A stretch of DNA of 64,000 nucleotides. Origin: Nonomuraea gerenzanensis. GTDB lineage: Bacteria > Actinomycetota > Actinomycetes > Streptosporangiales > Streptosporangiaceae. The position numbers were made by a program, and so were the translations under genes. The notes below the pieces were generated by a model that did no database searches, was not told the origin of the DNA, and saw only the letters and a program-made list of their open reading frames with translations. The stretch's first letter is position 1; every line of letters starts with the position of its first letter. Positions 35,838 through 43,541 of the stretch are shown one piece after another. Location of the stretch: the NCBI RefSeq assembly GCF_020215645.1, contig NZ_CP084058.1, positions 11,648,501 through 11,712,500 on the forward strand, given 5' to 3'.

Positions 35838-37043
35838 TCACCTCGGGGTGAGCACCCACCACCAGGCGCCCTCGCCCCGGCTGTCGTAGGTGGCACCGAG
35901 CTGCGTCTTCCTGGAGCCGTCCACGCTGACCAGCACCAGGGCGCCGTTGAACTCGTTCTCGCACCTGCCGGCGCAGCCCAGCGCGATGACGTTCTCGTCG
36001 TCGGCCCAGGCGTGCAGTTGCATCACCTGCTGCCGTCCGGCGACCTCGCCCGTCGCGACCTCCGTGATCGCCGTGGGCAGGCCGTCCCTGCCCAGCACCA
36101 GGCGGCCGTCGGGGGAGATGGCGGACAGGCTCGTCCCGCGCCGGTACCGCTCCCCGGCGGGGGCGTCCCTCGGCTCGCCGTCCAGGGTGTAGAAGAGCCG
36201 GTCGGGAGTGGTGGAGGTGGGTGCCCAGAGGAGCGTGCCGTCCGCGTTCCAGCCGAGGTCCTGACGCTGGCTCATGTTGAACGGCTTGCCCTCCTCGTCG
36301 CCGGGCAGGCTGTCGCCCAGCGGAGCCAGCTCGTGGTGCTCGGCCTCCCCCGTCCGCGTGTCGATGAGGTAGTAGCCGGTACGCGGGCTGGTGACGCCCA
36401 TGACCGGCCCCATCTGATCGCCTTCGCCCTGCATGAGGTCCGGGTACCTGGAGTAGGTGGTGGCCAGGATCCTGGTGCCGTCCGGGGACCACTCGACGGA
36501 GCCCACGGAGTGCTCCAGGTCGAACCAGCCCAGCACCTGCCGGGTGTTCAGGTCGAGCACGCCCACCCGGTTGCCGAGCAGGTCGCCTTCGACGACCGCC
36601 GCGACCTGGAGCCCCGGGGCCACGTCCACCCACGCGTACGGCGTCCGCTCGTAGCCGTCGGTGCGCGGGTCGTACAGGGACCACTCGTACCGCAGGCGCT
36701 GCTTGCCGTCGCCGTTCGGCTCCACCCTGGTCTGGAAGTAGGCCGACACGGCCATCCGGCCCGCGGCGATGAGCTTGACGGGCGGGCTGTGCTCGGTGTC
36801 CGTGCGCACGTCCGTCGGCGCGGGCGACGGCCGGGGCGGCAGCGGGATGCCGTTGAGCACGACGGGCTCCGGCCCGCGCTGCCCGGTGACGAACACGGCG
36901 ACCGCCGCGATCATGACTGCGACCAGCACCGCCACTCCGTACGGCTTCCAGGCGCGCCTCCGTAGCGCCCGGTCGGCCAGGCCCGGCGGCACCCTGGCCT
37001 CGCCGGCCCAGTCCTCCATCGTGTCGCGCAGCAGCCGGGTCAC
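35838..37043 (-). CDS. Membrane-anchored propeller-like protein, partner of the second sigma factor
   Basis: A 401-residue protein with the same plan as the product at 29523: a short cytoplasmic segment (RLLRDTMEDWAGEARVPPGL, then a basic turn), one membrane helix (residues about 34-54) and a beta-rich outer domain with WD/TolB-like blade motifs (SVEWSPDGTRILATTY, SAISPDGRLVLGRDG). A CAGRC pair near residue 368 may form a disulfide. The GTG start overlaps the sigma stop (GTGA). An anti-sigma role is inferred from the coupling and shared layout; the molecule sensed by the propeller is unknown. Confidence 0.68.
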   Translation of the reverse strand: MTRLLRDTMEDWAGEARVPPGLADRALRRRAWKPYGVAVLVAVMIAAVAVFVTGQRGPEPVVLNGIPLPPRPSPAPTDVRTDTEHSPPVKLIAAGRMAVSAYFQTRVEPNGDGKQRLRYEWSLYDPRTDGYERTPYAWVDVAPGLQVAAVVEGDLLGNRVGVLDLNTRQVLGWFDLEHSVGSVEWSPDGTRILATTYSRYPDLMQGEGDQMGPVMGVTSPRTGYYLIDTRTGEAEHHELAPLGDSLPGDEEGKPFNMSQRQDLGWNADGTLLWAPTSTTPDRLFYTLDGEPRDAPAGERYRRGTSLSAISPDGRLVLGRDGLPTAITEVATGEVAGRQQVMQLHAWADDENVIALGCAGRCENEFNGALVLVSVDGSRKTQLGATYDSRGEGAWWWVLTPR

Positions 37044-37555
37044 GTGGTCACCTCCAGGTCGTGGGCAAGCTCGGGGGCGATCTCGCGCAGCCGCGCCAGC
37101 GAGCGGTGCGCGGTGCTCCTGACCGTGCCTACGGAGCAGCCCAGCACCCGGGCGACCTCCTGCTCGGGCAGGTCCTCGTAGTAGCGCAGCACCAGCACCG
37201 CGCGCTGGCGGGCGGTCAGCCTGGCCAGCGCGGAGCGCAGCACCAGGCGCAGCTCGCTCTGGTGGTGCGCGTCGCGCGCCTCCCGCTCGGGCGGGCCGGC
37301 CTGTAAGACCTCGCCCCGCCGCGTGCTCGCCCGCCACCAGCTGATCTGCTGCCGGTACATGATCTGCTTGGCGTACGCCTCCGGCGCGGCGACCCGCCGC
37401 CATCTGGCCGCCAGCCTCGCCAGCGCGGTCTGCACCAGGTCCTCCGCCGCGTGCTGGTCACCACCGGTGAGCAGGTACCCGAGCCGCATGAGGCCGGGAG
37501 AACGCGCGTCGACGAACTCGCGGAACCGTTGCTCGTCCGCGGCGTCCACGGTCAC
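37040..37555 (-). CDS. Second SigE-family sigma factor
   Basis: A 171-residue sigma factor, paralogous to the one at 29026. Region 2: FVDARSPGLMRLGYLLTGGD and AAEDLVQTALARL; region 4: LTARQRAVLVLRYYEDLPEQ and EVARVLGCSVGTVRSTAHRS. GTG 37553-37555 is used; a second in-frame GTG two codons later sits at a better distance from GGAGGTGA and could be the real start. Its stop overlaps the start of the membrane propeller gene. The SigE/SigL-like group regulates envelope and stress genes in actinomycetes. Confidence 0.9.
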   Translation of the reverse strand: MTVDAADEQRFREFVDARSPGLMRLGYLLTGGDQHAAEDLVQTALARLAARWRRVAAPEAYAKQIMYRQQISWWRASTRRGEVLQAGPPEREARDAHHQSELRLVLRSALARLTARQRAVLVLRYYEDLPEQEVARVLGCSVGTVRSTAHRSLARLREIAPELAHDLEVTT

Positions 37556-37622
37556 CTCCAGGGGATCGACATCACCCTCTCAGACGCCCGCCGTCCCCCC
37601 TGGCTATGCGTGGCGGGCCGCC

Positions 37623-37880
37623 CTACTTCCCGGGCGGCTCCAGCAGCCCCAGCGTGTCCTGCTCGCCCCTGCGCGTGATCACCCCGTTGATCGCCTCGGT
37701 CAGCTCCCGCTTGTCGTAGGGGCCCTCGGGCAGCTCGTTGAGGTGCGTCAGCAGGTCGGCGGACAGGCCCACGTGGCGGGAGGCCTGGGCGTAGACGTCC
37801 CGCATCGACACCCGCTCGCGCTCCTGGAACGCCTCGTCTATGGCCTGTCGCAGCTCGTCGAGCGCGGCGTGGTCGGTCAT
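37623..37880 (-). CDS. Small protein of unknown function at the end of the glycosyltransferase operon
   Basis: An 85-residue, soluble, helical protein (DELRQAIDEAFQERERVSMR, LPEGPYDKRELTEAINGVI) with no signal or membrane segment. The LPEGPYDKREL part is faintly like DUF2795-type DNA- or RNA-associated domains, but too weak to name. It starts at ATG 37880, overlapping the upstream GT9 stop by four bases, so it is translationally coupled to the glycosyltransferases. A regulatory or scaffolding role is possible; nothing in the sequence proves it. Confidence 0.65.
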   Translation of the reverse strand: MTDHAALDELRQAIDEAFQERERVSMRDVYAQASRHVGLSADLLTHLNELPEGPYDKRELTEAINGVITRRGEQDTLGLLEPPGK

Positions 37881-38932
37881 CGCTCCTCCTTCGCCAGCAG
37901 GTCCTCCACCTGCTCGGTCACCATGTCCACCGGCACGTCGCACACCCACGAGTCGTCGTGCGGGCAGCGCTCGGCGGCCGGGTCCACGCCGTCGGCGCCG
38001 CAGCGCGGGCAGGACGTGGTCCACGAGATCAGCGGCCGGTGCGCGGTCCTGCTGAGCGGGCCGGCCTGGATGAGGTTGCCGCACCAGTAGACGGCCACGG
38101 TCGGGGTGCCGACGGCCGCCGCCAGGTGGCGGGGGCCCGTGTCGTTGGCGATCACCAGGGCGCAGCGCTCGTACAGGGCGGCCAGGGCGCCGAGACCGAG
38201 CGCGCCCACGACGGGGATCGCCGGCCGCCGCATGGCCTCGACCACGCCCAGCACCAGGTCCCGCTCCGCCCGCGTGCCGGTGACGGCGACGGGGCGGCCG
38301 GTGAGGTCGGCCACCTCGGCGAAGCGTTCCACGGGCCAGCGCCGCCTCGGGTCGGTCGCGCCAGGGTGCACGGCCACCAGCCCCGGCGGCGGCTGCCCGA
38401 ACACGCGTGCCAGCTCGGCGCGGTCGGCCCCGGTGACCGTCACCCGCGGCTCCAGCCCGCCGTCCACCGCACCGACCAGCGCCGCGACCTGCAGGAACCG
38501 CAGGGTCTCGTGGTGGTAGTCGGTGTACGGCACCCAGCGGTCCAGCGGCTCGGCCCCCGGCGCGCGCAGCCCCGCCGTCACCCGGGCGCCGAGCCCGCTG
38601 ACGAACGGGTTGGAGAACCGCCCGCCGCCGTGGATCTGCACCGCCAGGTCGAACTCCCGCTGCCGCAGCCGCGCGCACAGCTCCTCGGGCACCGGGTGCC
38701 CGGGCTCCCTGGTGGACACGCCGGAGATCGGCGGCAGCGCCACCACGTCGTCCACGGGTCCCGGCCGCCCGGTGAGGAAGCCGGCGTGCCAGGCGGTGCC
38801 CAGCAGGGTCAGGCGCGCGCCGGGATAGGCCCGCTTGAGCGCCTCCAGCGCCGGCACCGCCATGAGGTAGTCGCCGATGGCGTTGGCGCGCAGCACCGCG
38901 ATCCGGTGGACGTCCCCGACCAGCCCCGTCAT
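37877..38932 (-). CDS. Glycosyltransferase family 9 (heptosyltransferase-like)
   Basis: A 351-residue GT-B enzyme of family 9. The N-terminal RIAVLRANAIGDYLMAVPAL is the acceptor-side signature of ADP-heptose:LPS heptosyltransferases, and the C-terminal VIANDTGPRHLAAAVGTPTV carries the D-GPxH nucleotide-sugar motif. A Cys-rich tail (CPRC, RCPHDDSWVC) could bind zinc. With HldE nearby the donor is probably ADP-heptose, although the organism has no LPS; wall polymer, glycolipid or natural-product acceptors are possible. Start at ATG 38932, overlapping the GT2 stop (ATGA). Confidence 0.88.
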   Translation of the reverse strand: MTGLVGDVHRIAVLRANAIGDYLMAVPALEALKRAYPGARLTLLGTAWHAGFLTGRPGPVDDVVALPPISGVSTREPGHPVPEELCARLRQREFDLAVQIHGGGRFSNPFVSGLGARVTAGLRAPGAEPLDRWVPYTDYHHETLRFLQVAALVGAVDGGLEPRVTVTGADRAELARVFGQPPPGLVAVHPGATDPRRRWPVERFAEVADLTGRPVAVTGTRAERDLVLGVVEAMRRPAIPVVGALGLGALAALYERCALVIANDTGPRHLAAAVGTPTVAVYWCGNLIQAGPLSRTAHRPLISWTTSCPRCGADGVDPAAERCPHDDSWVCDVPVDMVTEQVEDLLAKEER

Positions 38933-39744
38933 GACGGCTCCAGCACGTAGTCGTAACATTCCGCGCGGCGGTCCACGACGGTGGTCGGCAGCTCCAGGTG
39001 GTAGGCGCGGCTGGGCAGCAGCCCCGCGCCGCCGTACCGCTCCATGACGCGCAGCTGCGCCACGACGTCCTCGCCGGCGTGCGCGGGCGGCACCGAGCGC
39101 CAGAACGCGAACCCGCCGCACTCAGCCAGCCGCTCCCGGTCGTAGAGCACGCAACCGCCGATCCAGGCCACCTTGTACGCCCGCCACGACAGCTTTGCTC
39201 CGACCCGCTCTGCCAGGTGCAGCGGGTTGGCCGCGTTGTGCAGCGTGTGCCGTTCCCAGGCCGCGCTGCCCCTGCGCACCCGCTCGGGCAGGACCTCCCT
39301 GGCCCACTCCTCGTACGGCGCCAGCTCCTCGGGCCGCCGGTCGTCCCGGTAGGACAGCCCGTGCAGCCCGTACCCGACGAACCCGCACTCCAGCTCCGCC
39401 ATCGCCGCGAGCAGCACCTCCACGGCGTCCGGCTCCAGCCACACGTCGTCGTCCAGGTACAGGCACAGCCGCCGCCCGGCCTGCTCCAGCAGGAACTGGC
39501 GCTGCTCGGCCAGCCCGCGCGCGGGCACGTGCCGCAGCAGCTCCACCCGGTTGCCGAGGTGCTCCAGGATCCGGATCGCGCTAGCCACCAGCGGGCTCCC
39601 GGTCACCGGCACCTCCGACTGGTCGGAGATCACCACCCGGAACCCCCGGGCGCCCTGGGCCGCCAGCCCGGCCAGCGTGACCGCGAGCGCGGCCGGCCGG
39701 TCCCTGGTCGGGACGAGCACATCGAGGTCAGAAGGGCCGTGCAT
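38929..39744 (-). CDS. Glycosyltransferase family 2
   Basis: A 271-residue GT-A enzyme: LDVLVPTRDRPAALAVTLAG forms the first nucleotide-binding fold, LYLDDDVWLE has the DxD metal motif at 98-100, and WIGGCVLYDRERLAECGGF with HAGEDVVAQLR (candidate catalytic Asp) closes the active site. No membrane helix, so it acts in the cytoplasm on a soluble or lipid-linked acceptor. It is the first gene of a three-gene overlapping operon with the GT9 enzyme and is divergent, by 83 bases, from the hldE gene, so the sugars are likely built and attached as one pathway. Confidence 0.87.
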   Translation of the reverse strand: MHGPSDLDVLVPTRDRPAALAVTLAGLAAQGARGFRVVISDQSEVPVTGSPLVASAIRILEHLGNRVELLRHVPARGLAEQRQFLLEQAGRRLCLYLDDDVWLEPDAVEVLLAAMAELECGFVGYGLHGLSYRDDRRPEELAPYEEWAREVLPERVRRGSAAWERHTLHNAANPLHLAERVGAKLSWRAYKVAWIGGCVLYDRERLAECGGFAFWRSVPPAHAGEDVVAQLRVMERYGGAGLLPSRAYHLELPTTVVDRRAECYDYVLEPS

Positions 39745-39827
39745 AGCGGCCCGGCTACCCCCCGCCGGACGGGCGTAACTTCCGCTATATCTGGTTTGAG
39801 CTGGTCTTTTGCAGGTACACGCTCCTC

Positions 39828-41243
39828 ATGGGCACAGATGAGATCATCAGGGCCGTGGTCGTCGGCGACGTCATGCTCGACTCGTGGCTGCACGGCTCGG
39901 CCAAGCGCCTCGCGCAGGAGGCGCCGGTGCCCGTGATGAGACTGGAGGCGACCGAGGACGCCCCGGGCGGCGCCGCCAACACCGCCGCGAACCTCGTGGC
40001 GCTCGGCGCCCGCGTCCGGCTCATCGGCGTGGTGGGCGACGACACCTGCGGGGAGAAGCTGGAGCGCGCGCTGCGGCTGCTCGGCGTCGCCGCCGACCTG
40101 CTGGCCGTGCCGGGCCGGCGCACCGCGCACAAGCGGCGGCTGGTCACCAGCGGTCAGCTCACCGCCCGCTACGACGACGAGGATCTCTCGCTCATCCCGG
40201 AGGAGGCCGAGCGCGAGCTGCTGGGCCGGGTGGTCGAGGCGGTGGCGGAGGCCGACGTGGTCGTGGCGTGCGACTACGGCGGCGGGGTGTTCACCCCGGC
40301 CGTGCGGCGGGCGCTGGCGGGGCTGCCGCTGCTGGTGGTGGACGCGCACGGGGTGGCGCCGTGGCGCGAGTGCGCGCCGGCCGCGGTGCTGCCGAACTAC
40401 TCCGAGGTCGTGCACCTGCTCGGCAACGACGGCGGCGCGGTGGACCGGCCCGCGTACCTGATGGGCTGCTCGGACCGGCTGCTGGAGCTGACCGGCGCCG
40501 GGATCGTGGTCACCACGCTCGACGGGGAGGGCACGCTGCTGCACAGGAAGGGGTACCCGCCGTACCGCACCTACGCCCAGCCCGCGCCCCAGCACATGGC
40601 CACGGGCGCGGGTGACACCTACACGGCCGCGTTCGCGCTCTGGCTGGCCAGCGGCGCCTCGCCGGAGGAGGCGTCGGAGGCGGGTCAGGCGGCGGCCGGC
40701 GTGGTCGTGCGCCGCCAGGGCACCGCCGTGTGCACCCGCTACGACCTGCTGCGCGCGCTGCGCCGCCAGGAGGGCACGGTGCAGACGGCCGAGCGGCTGG
40801 CCCAGCTCCTGGACGAGCACCGGCGCAGGGGCGAGCGGGTGGTGTTCACCAACGGCTGCTTCGACGTGCTGCACCGGGGGCACGTGACCTACCTGGAGCA
40901 GGCGGGGCAGCTCGGCGACGTGCTGGTGGTGGCGGTCAACAGCGACGCCAGCGTGGCCCGGCTGAAGGGGCCTGGCAGGCCGGTCAACCCGTGCGAGGAC
41001 AGGATGTCCGTGCTGGCCGCGCTCAACGACGTGGACTACGTGACCGCCTTCGACGAGGACACGCCGGAGCGGCTCATCAGGATGATGCGGCCCGAGCTGT
41101 ACGTCAAAGGCGGCGACTACACGGCGGAGATGTTGCCCGAGGCCCCGCTGGTGCGCGCGCTCGGCGGCGAGGTACGGGTGCTCGGCTACCTGCCCGACCG
41201 CTCGACGACCGCCATCATCGGCCGCATGCGCTCGCTGCCGTAG
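39828..41243 (+). CDS. hldE: Bifunctional heptose kinase/adenylyltransferase (HldE-like)
   Basis: A 471-residue fusion. Residues 1 to about 320 are a PfkB/ribokinase-type kinase (VVVGDVMLDSWLHGSAKRLA, GGAANTAANLVALGARVRLIG, and the catalytic ATGAGDTYTAAF), which phosphorylates D-manno-heptose 7-phosphate at C1. Residues about 335-471 are a cytidylyltransferase-like domain (TNGCFDVLHRGHVTYLEQA with HxGH at 349-352, and the KGGDY lysine loop), which makes ADP-heptose. The family is best known from Gram-negative LPS, but occurs in actinomycetes making heptose-bearing glycans or antibiotics. GmhA, GmhB and HldD partners are not in this window. Confidence 0.92.
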   Translation: MGTDEIIRAVVVGDVMLDSWLHGSAKRLAQEAPVPVMRLEATEDAPGGAANTAANLVALGARVRLIGVVGDDTCGEKLERALRLLGVAADLLAVPGRRTAHKRRLVTSGQLTARYDDEDLSLIPEEAERELLGRVVEAVAEADVVVACDYGGGVFTPAVRRALAGLPLLVVDAHGVAPWRECAPAAVLPNYSEVVHLLGNDGGAVDRPAYLMGCSDRLLELTGAGIVVTTLDGEGTLLHRKGYPPYRTYAQPAPQHMATGAGDTYTAAFALWLASGASPEEASEAGQAAAGVVVRRQGTAVCTRYDLLRALRRQEGTVQTAERLAQLLDEHRRRGERVVFTNGCFDVLHRGHVTYLEQAGQLGDVLVVAVNSDASVARLKGPGRPVNPCEDRMSVLAALNDVDYVTAFDEDTPERLIRMMRPELYVKGGDYTAEMLPEAPLVRALGGEVRVLGYLPDRSTTAIIGRMRSLP

Positions 41244-41282
41244 CGGGGTTTAGCGCTCACACCGTTCGGTAGGCGGCATGCC

Positions 41283-41837
41283 ATGACACAGACGACCATA
41301 CGGACCCCTACCCGCCCGCGCGAGGACGCGCCCGCCGAGCGGGAGCCCAAGCCGATCGTGCGCGCCGCCGCCAGGGGCGCGATCGCCTCCATGGCGATGT
41401 CGGGCCTGCGGCGGCTCACCACCTCGCTCGGCATGGTGGCCAGCACCCCGCCCGAGTCCGTGCTGGAGCGGACCGCGCCCCGGGCCTTCCACAACGTCCC
41501 CGCCGAGCGGCGGCCGGCCGTCGTGGAGCTGGTGCACTGGACGTACGGGGCGACCGGCGGTGCGATCTTCGGCATGCTGCCCAGGGCGGTGCGCCGCCGG
41601 CGGTGGGCAGGCCCGGTATACGGGGTGCTGGCCTGGGCCGCCTTCGAGGTCGCGATCGCGCCCGCGCTGGGCCTGCGGCGCCGCCACGGCCGGGGCGAGC
41701 GGCTGGCGCTGCTGGCCGACCACGTGCTGTACGGCGTCGTGGTGGCCGCCTCGCCCTGGCCGCACAAGGACCAGCCGGAGCAGGAGAGCCACCAGGAGGA
41801 CCTCCCCGCACCGCCCTGGGCCCGGGAACGTCCCTGA
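41283..41837 (+). CDS. Putative membrane-associated protein (DUF1440/YagU-like)
   Basis: A 184-residue protein with a charged N terminus, three or four moderately hydrophobic helices (AAARGAIASMAMSGLRRL, ELVHWTYGATGGAIFGMLP, GVLAWAAFEVAIAPALGL, LLADHVLYGVVVAASPW) and an acidic tail. The HWTYG and ADHVLYGVV segments are like the YagU/DUF1440 family of small inner-membrane proteins, whose role is unclear. It stands alone after hldE by 39 bases and converges, with a one-base gap, on the siderophore synthetase. Confidence 0.55.
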   Translation: MTQTTIRTPTRPREDAPAEREPKPIVRAAARGAIASMAMSGLRRLTTSLGMVASTPPESVLERTAPRAFHNVPAERRPAVVELVHWTYGATGGAIFGMLPRAVRRRRWAGPVYGVLAWAAFEVAIAPALGLRRRHGRGERLALLADHVLYGVVVAASPWPHKDQPEQESHQEDLPAPPWARERP

Positions 41838-41838
41838 C

Positions 41839-43470
41839 TCAGGGGCCGAAGGGCAGCAGCGGGTTCGGGATCGGCACCCAGCGCATGGCGGCGCCGTCGG
41901 CGTCCAGCCAGCGCAGCAGCAGGTTCGCCTTGGCAGGGATGTGCGTGGCGGCCAGCAGGTCGGCCAGCTCGGGCGGATCGCCGTACTCCTTGGCGGCGGC
42001 GCCGAACGCGGCCCTGGCCCGCGTCCACAGCTCGTCACGCAGCCGGGGGTGCCGGGCCGTCACCGCGCCGGCGATCTCGCAGAGGTTGTTGGTGAGCAGG
42101 CAGTACACCAGCCGCTCCCACGCCCGCACGCCGCCCAGCACGGGCGCGCTGAGGTCCGGGTAACGCTCGGCGACGAGCTTGACGCCCTCGTGGTCGCGGA
42201 ACAGCGCCTGCCCCGGCATGCCGTGCTCGTCCACCGCGATCAGCACGTTCTGCAGGTGACATTCGAGCACGATCCCGTGCCGCAGGTACGCGTGCAGCAC
42301 CGGCGGCACCACGTGCTCCAGGTACCGCTGCCACCACAGGAGCGCCCCGTCCTCGTCCAGGGCGTCGAGCGGGTTGCCGGGGAAGCCCTCGCTGATCCCC
42401 GCCGCCAGCAGCGCGGTCAGCCCGGGCAGGAGGTGCTCGCCCAGCCCGTCGCGGACGATCACGGCCAGCGCCTCGCCGCCGTCCCCGCCCAGCCGGGCGC
42501 TGCGCCAGCCGCGGTCGCGCAGCACGGCCGGGCGCGGCAGGTGGCAGGGCAGGTCGTCGAACGCCACGTCCACCAGGGCCGCCACCATCGACAGGCGGCG
42601 CAGGTCGTGCAGCCACAGGCGGCGGATGTCGTTGGTGATCCGCACGTCGAGGCTGAACTTGCAGAACAGGTCCGCCTCGGGCAGGTACACCGTGCGGACG
42701 GACGCGGTGGCCACGGCGGTGGCGGCCGTGACGCCCAGCTGTGGCAGGCCGGTGCCGGGCAGGAGTTCGAGCTGCCAGGGATGGGCCGGCAGCAGGGTCA
42801 GCCCACCACCCGGCGGCCCTTCCAGCGGGTCCGGCGCGCTCGCGCCCCCGCTCTTGAGCGGGCCGAGCCGGTCCAGCGCGCCGGTGTCCCCGTTTTTGAG
42901 CAGGCCGAGCCCGTCCAGCGCGCCGGTGTCGCCGTCCTGTACCAAGTCGTCGGCGGGCACGCCGAGCAGCGGCAGGGCGAAGCTGGCCCGCGCCTCGGGC
43001 GAGTAGCGCAGCCAGGCCGCCGGGCCGCCGCCCCCGCGCGCCTTGGGCGCGGGGTGGTAGCGGTGCCCCGCGAGCAGGGCCTGCTCGGAGCGCAGGTAGG
43101 CGTCGGCGGGCGGCACGGTGGCCCGCCTGGCGGCCAGCAGCGCGGCCGTGACGTCCCGGCTGTCGAGGATCTCGGCGGGCAGCGTGTCGTTGGCGACCCC
43201 GGTGGCCGCGCGCAGCTCGGCGGCCGTCAGGTCGACCAGCTCCGGCAGCGTGAGCGGGCGCCAGCCGTCGGCGGTGCGCAGCGCCGGGGAGGCGGGGAAC
43301 CGGGTGCCGCCGACACGCAGCAGGCGACCGGTCTCGGGCAGCAGGAGGGCTCCGGGTTCGGCGGGCCTGGCCACCTCGCGGATGAGGCAGTTGAGCAACG
43401 CCGTCACGGCGAGGGACTCGGCTTCGAGCCCCGGCCCCAGGGCAGGCAGGAGGCCGTCAGTAAAAGCCAT
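41839..43470 (-). CDS. NIS siderophore synthetase (IucA/IucC family), copy 1
   Basis: A 543-residue member of the NRPS-independent siderophore synthetase family. Typical signs are GHRYHPAPKARGG (ATP/citrate region), LLPAHPWQLELLPG, SVRTVYLPEADLFCKFSLDVRITNDIRR (split here as SVRTVYLPE and KFSLDVRITNDIR), and the C-terminal HGIVLECHLQNVLIAVDEH active-site loop. Such enzymes adenylate a carboxylate (citrate, succinate, ketoglutarate) and couple it with an amine or alcohol. ATG 43470 is chosen for its GGAG-like site; ATG 43500 is possible. A short direct repeat of GLLKNGDTGALD/GPLKSG-type segments occurs near residues 185-215. Confidence 0.85.
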   Translation of the reverse strand: MAFTDGLLPALGPGLEAESLAVTALLNCLIREVARPAEPGALLLPETGRLLRVGGTRFPASPALRTADGWRPLTLPELVDLTAAELRAATGVANDTLPAEILDSRDVTAALLAARRATVPPADAYLRSEQALLAGHRYHPAPKARGGGGPAAWLRYSPEARASFALPLLGVPADDLVQDGDTGALDGLGLLKNGDTGALDRLGPLKSGGASAPDPLEGPPGGGLTLLPAHPWQLELLPGTGLPQLGVTAATAVATASVRTVYLPEADLFCKFSLDVRITNDIRRLWLHDLRRLSMVAALVDVAFDDLPCHLPRPAVLRDRGWRSARLGGDGGEALAVIVRDGLGEHLLPGLTALLAAGISEGFPGNPLDALDEDGALLWWQRYLEHVVPPVLHAYLRHGIVLECHLQNVLIAVDEHGMPGQALFRDHEGVKLVAERYPDLSAPVLGGVRAWERLVYCLLTNNLCEIAGAVTARHPRLRDELWTRARAAFGAAAKEYGDPPELADLLAATHIPAKANLLLRWLDADGAAMRWVPIPNPLLPFGP

Positions 43471-43541
43471 GGCGACCCTACTCCTACCCTTTGTCCCCAT
43501 TGATGCCCACAGAGTAGCTATGAGGATGGTTTCTGGGAAAG

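Noticed and set aside
43471..43541. Iron box (IdeR/DmdR type) between the siderophore synthetases
   Set aside because: I looked for the TTAGGTTAGGCTAACC-like palindrome and found no convincing match.
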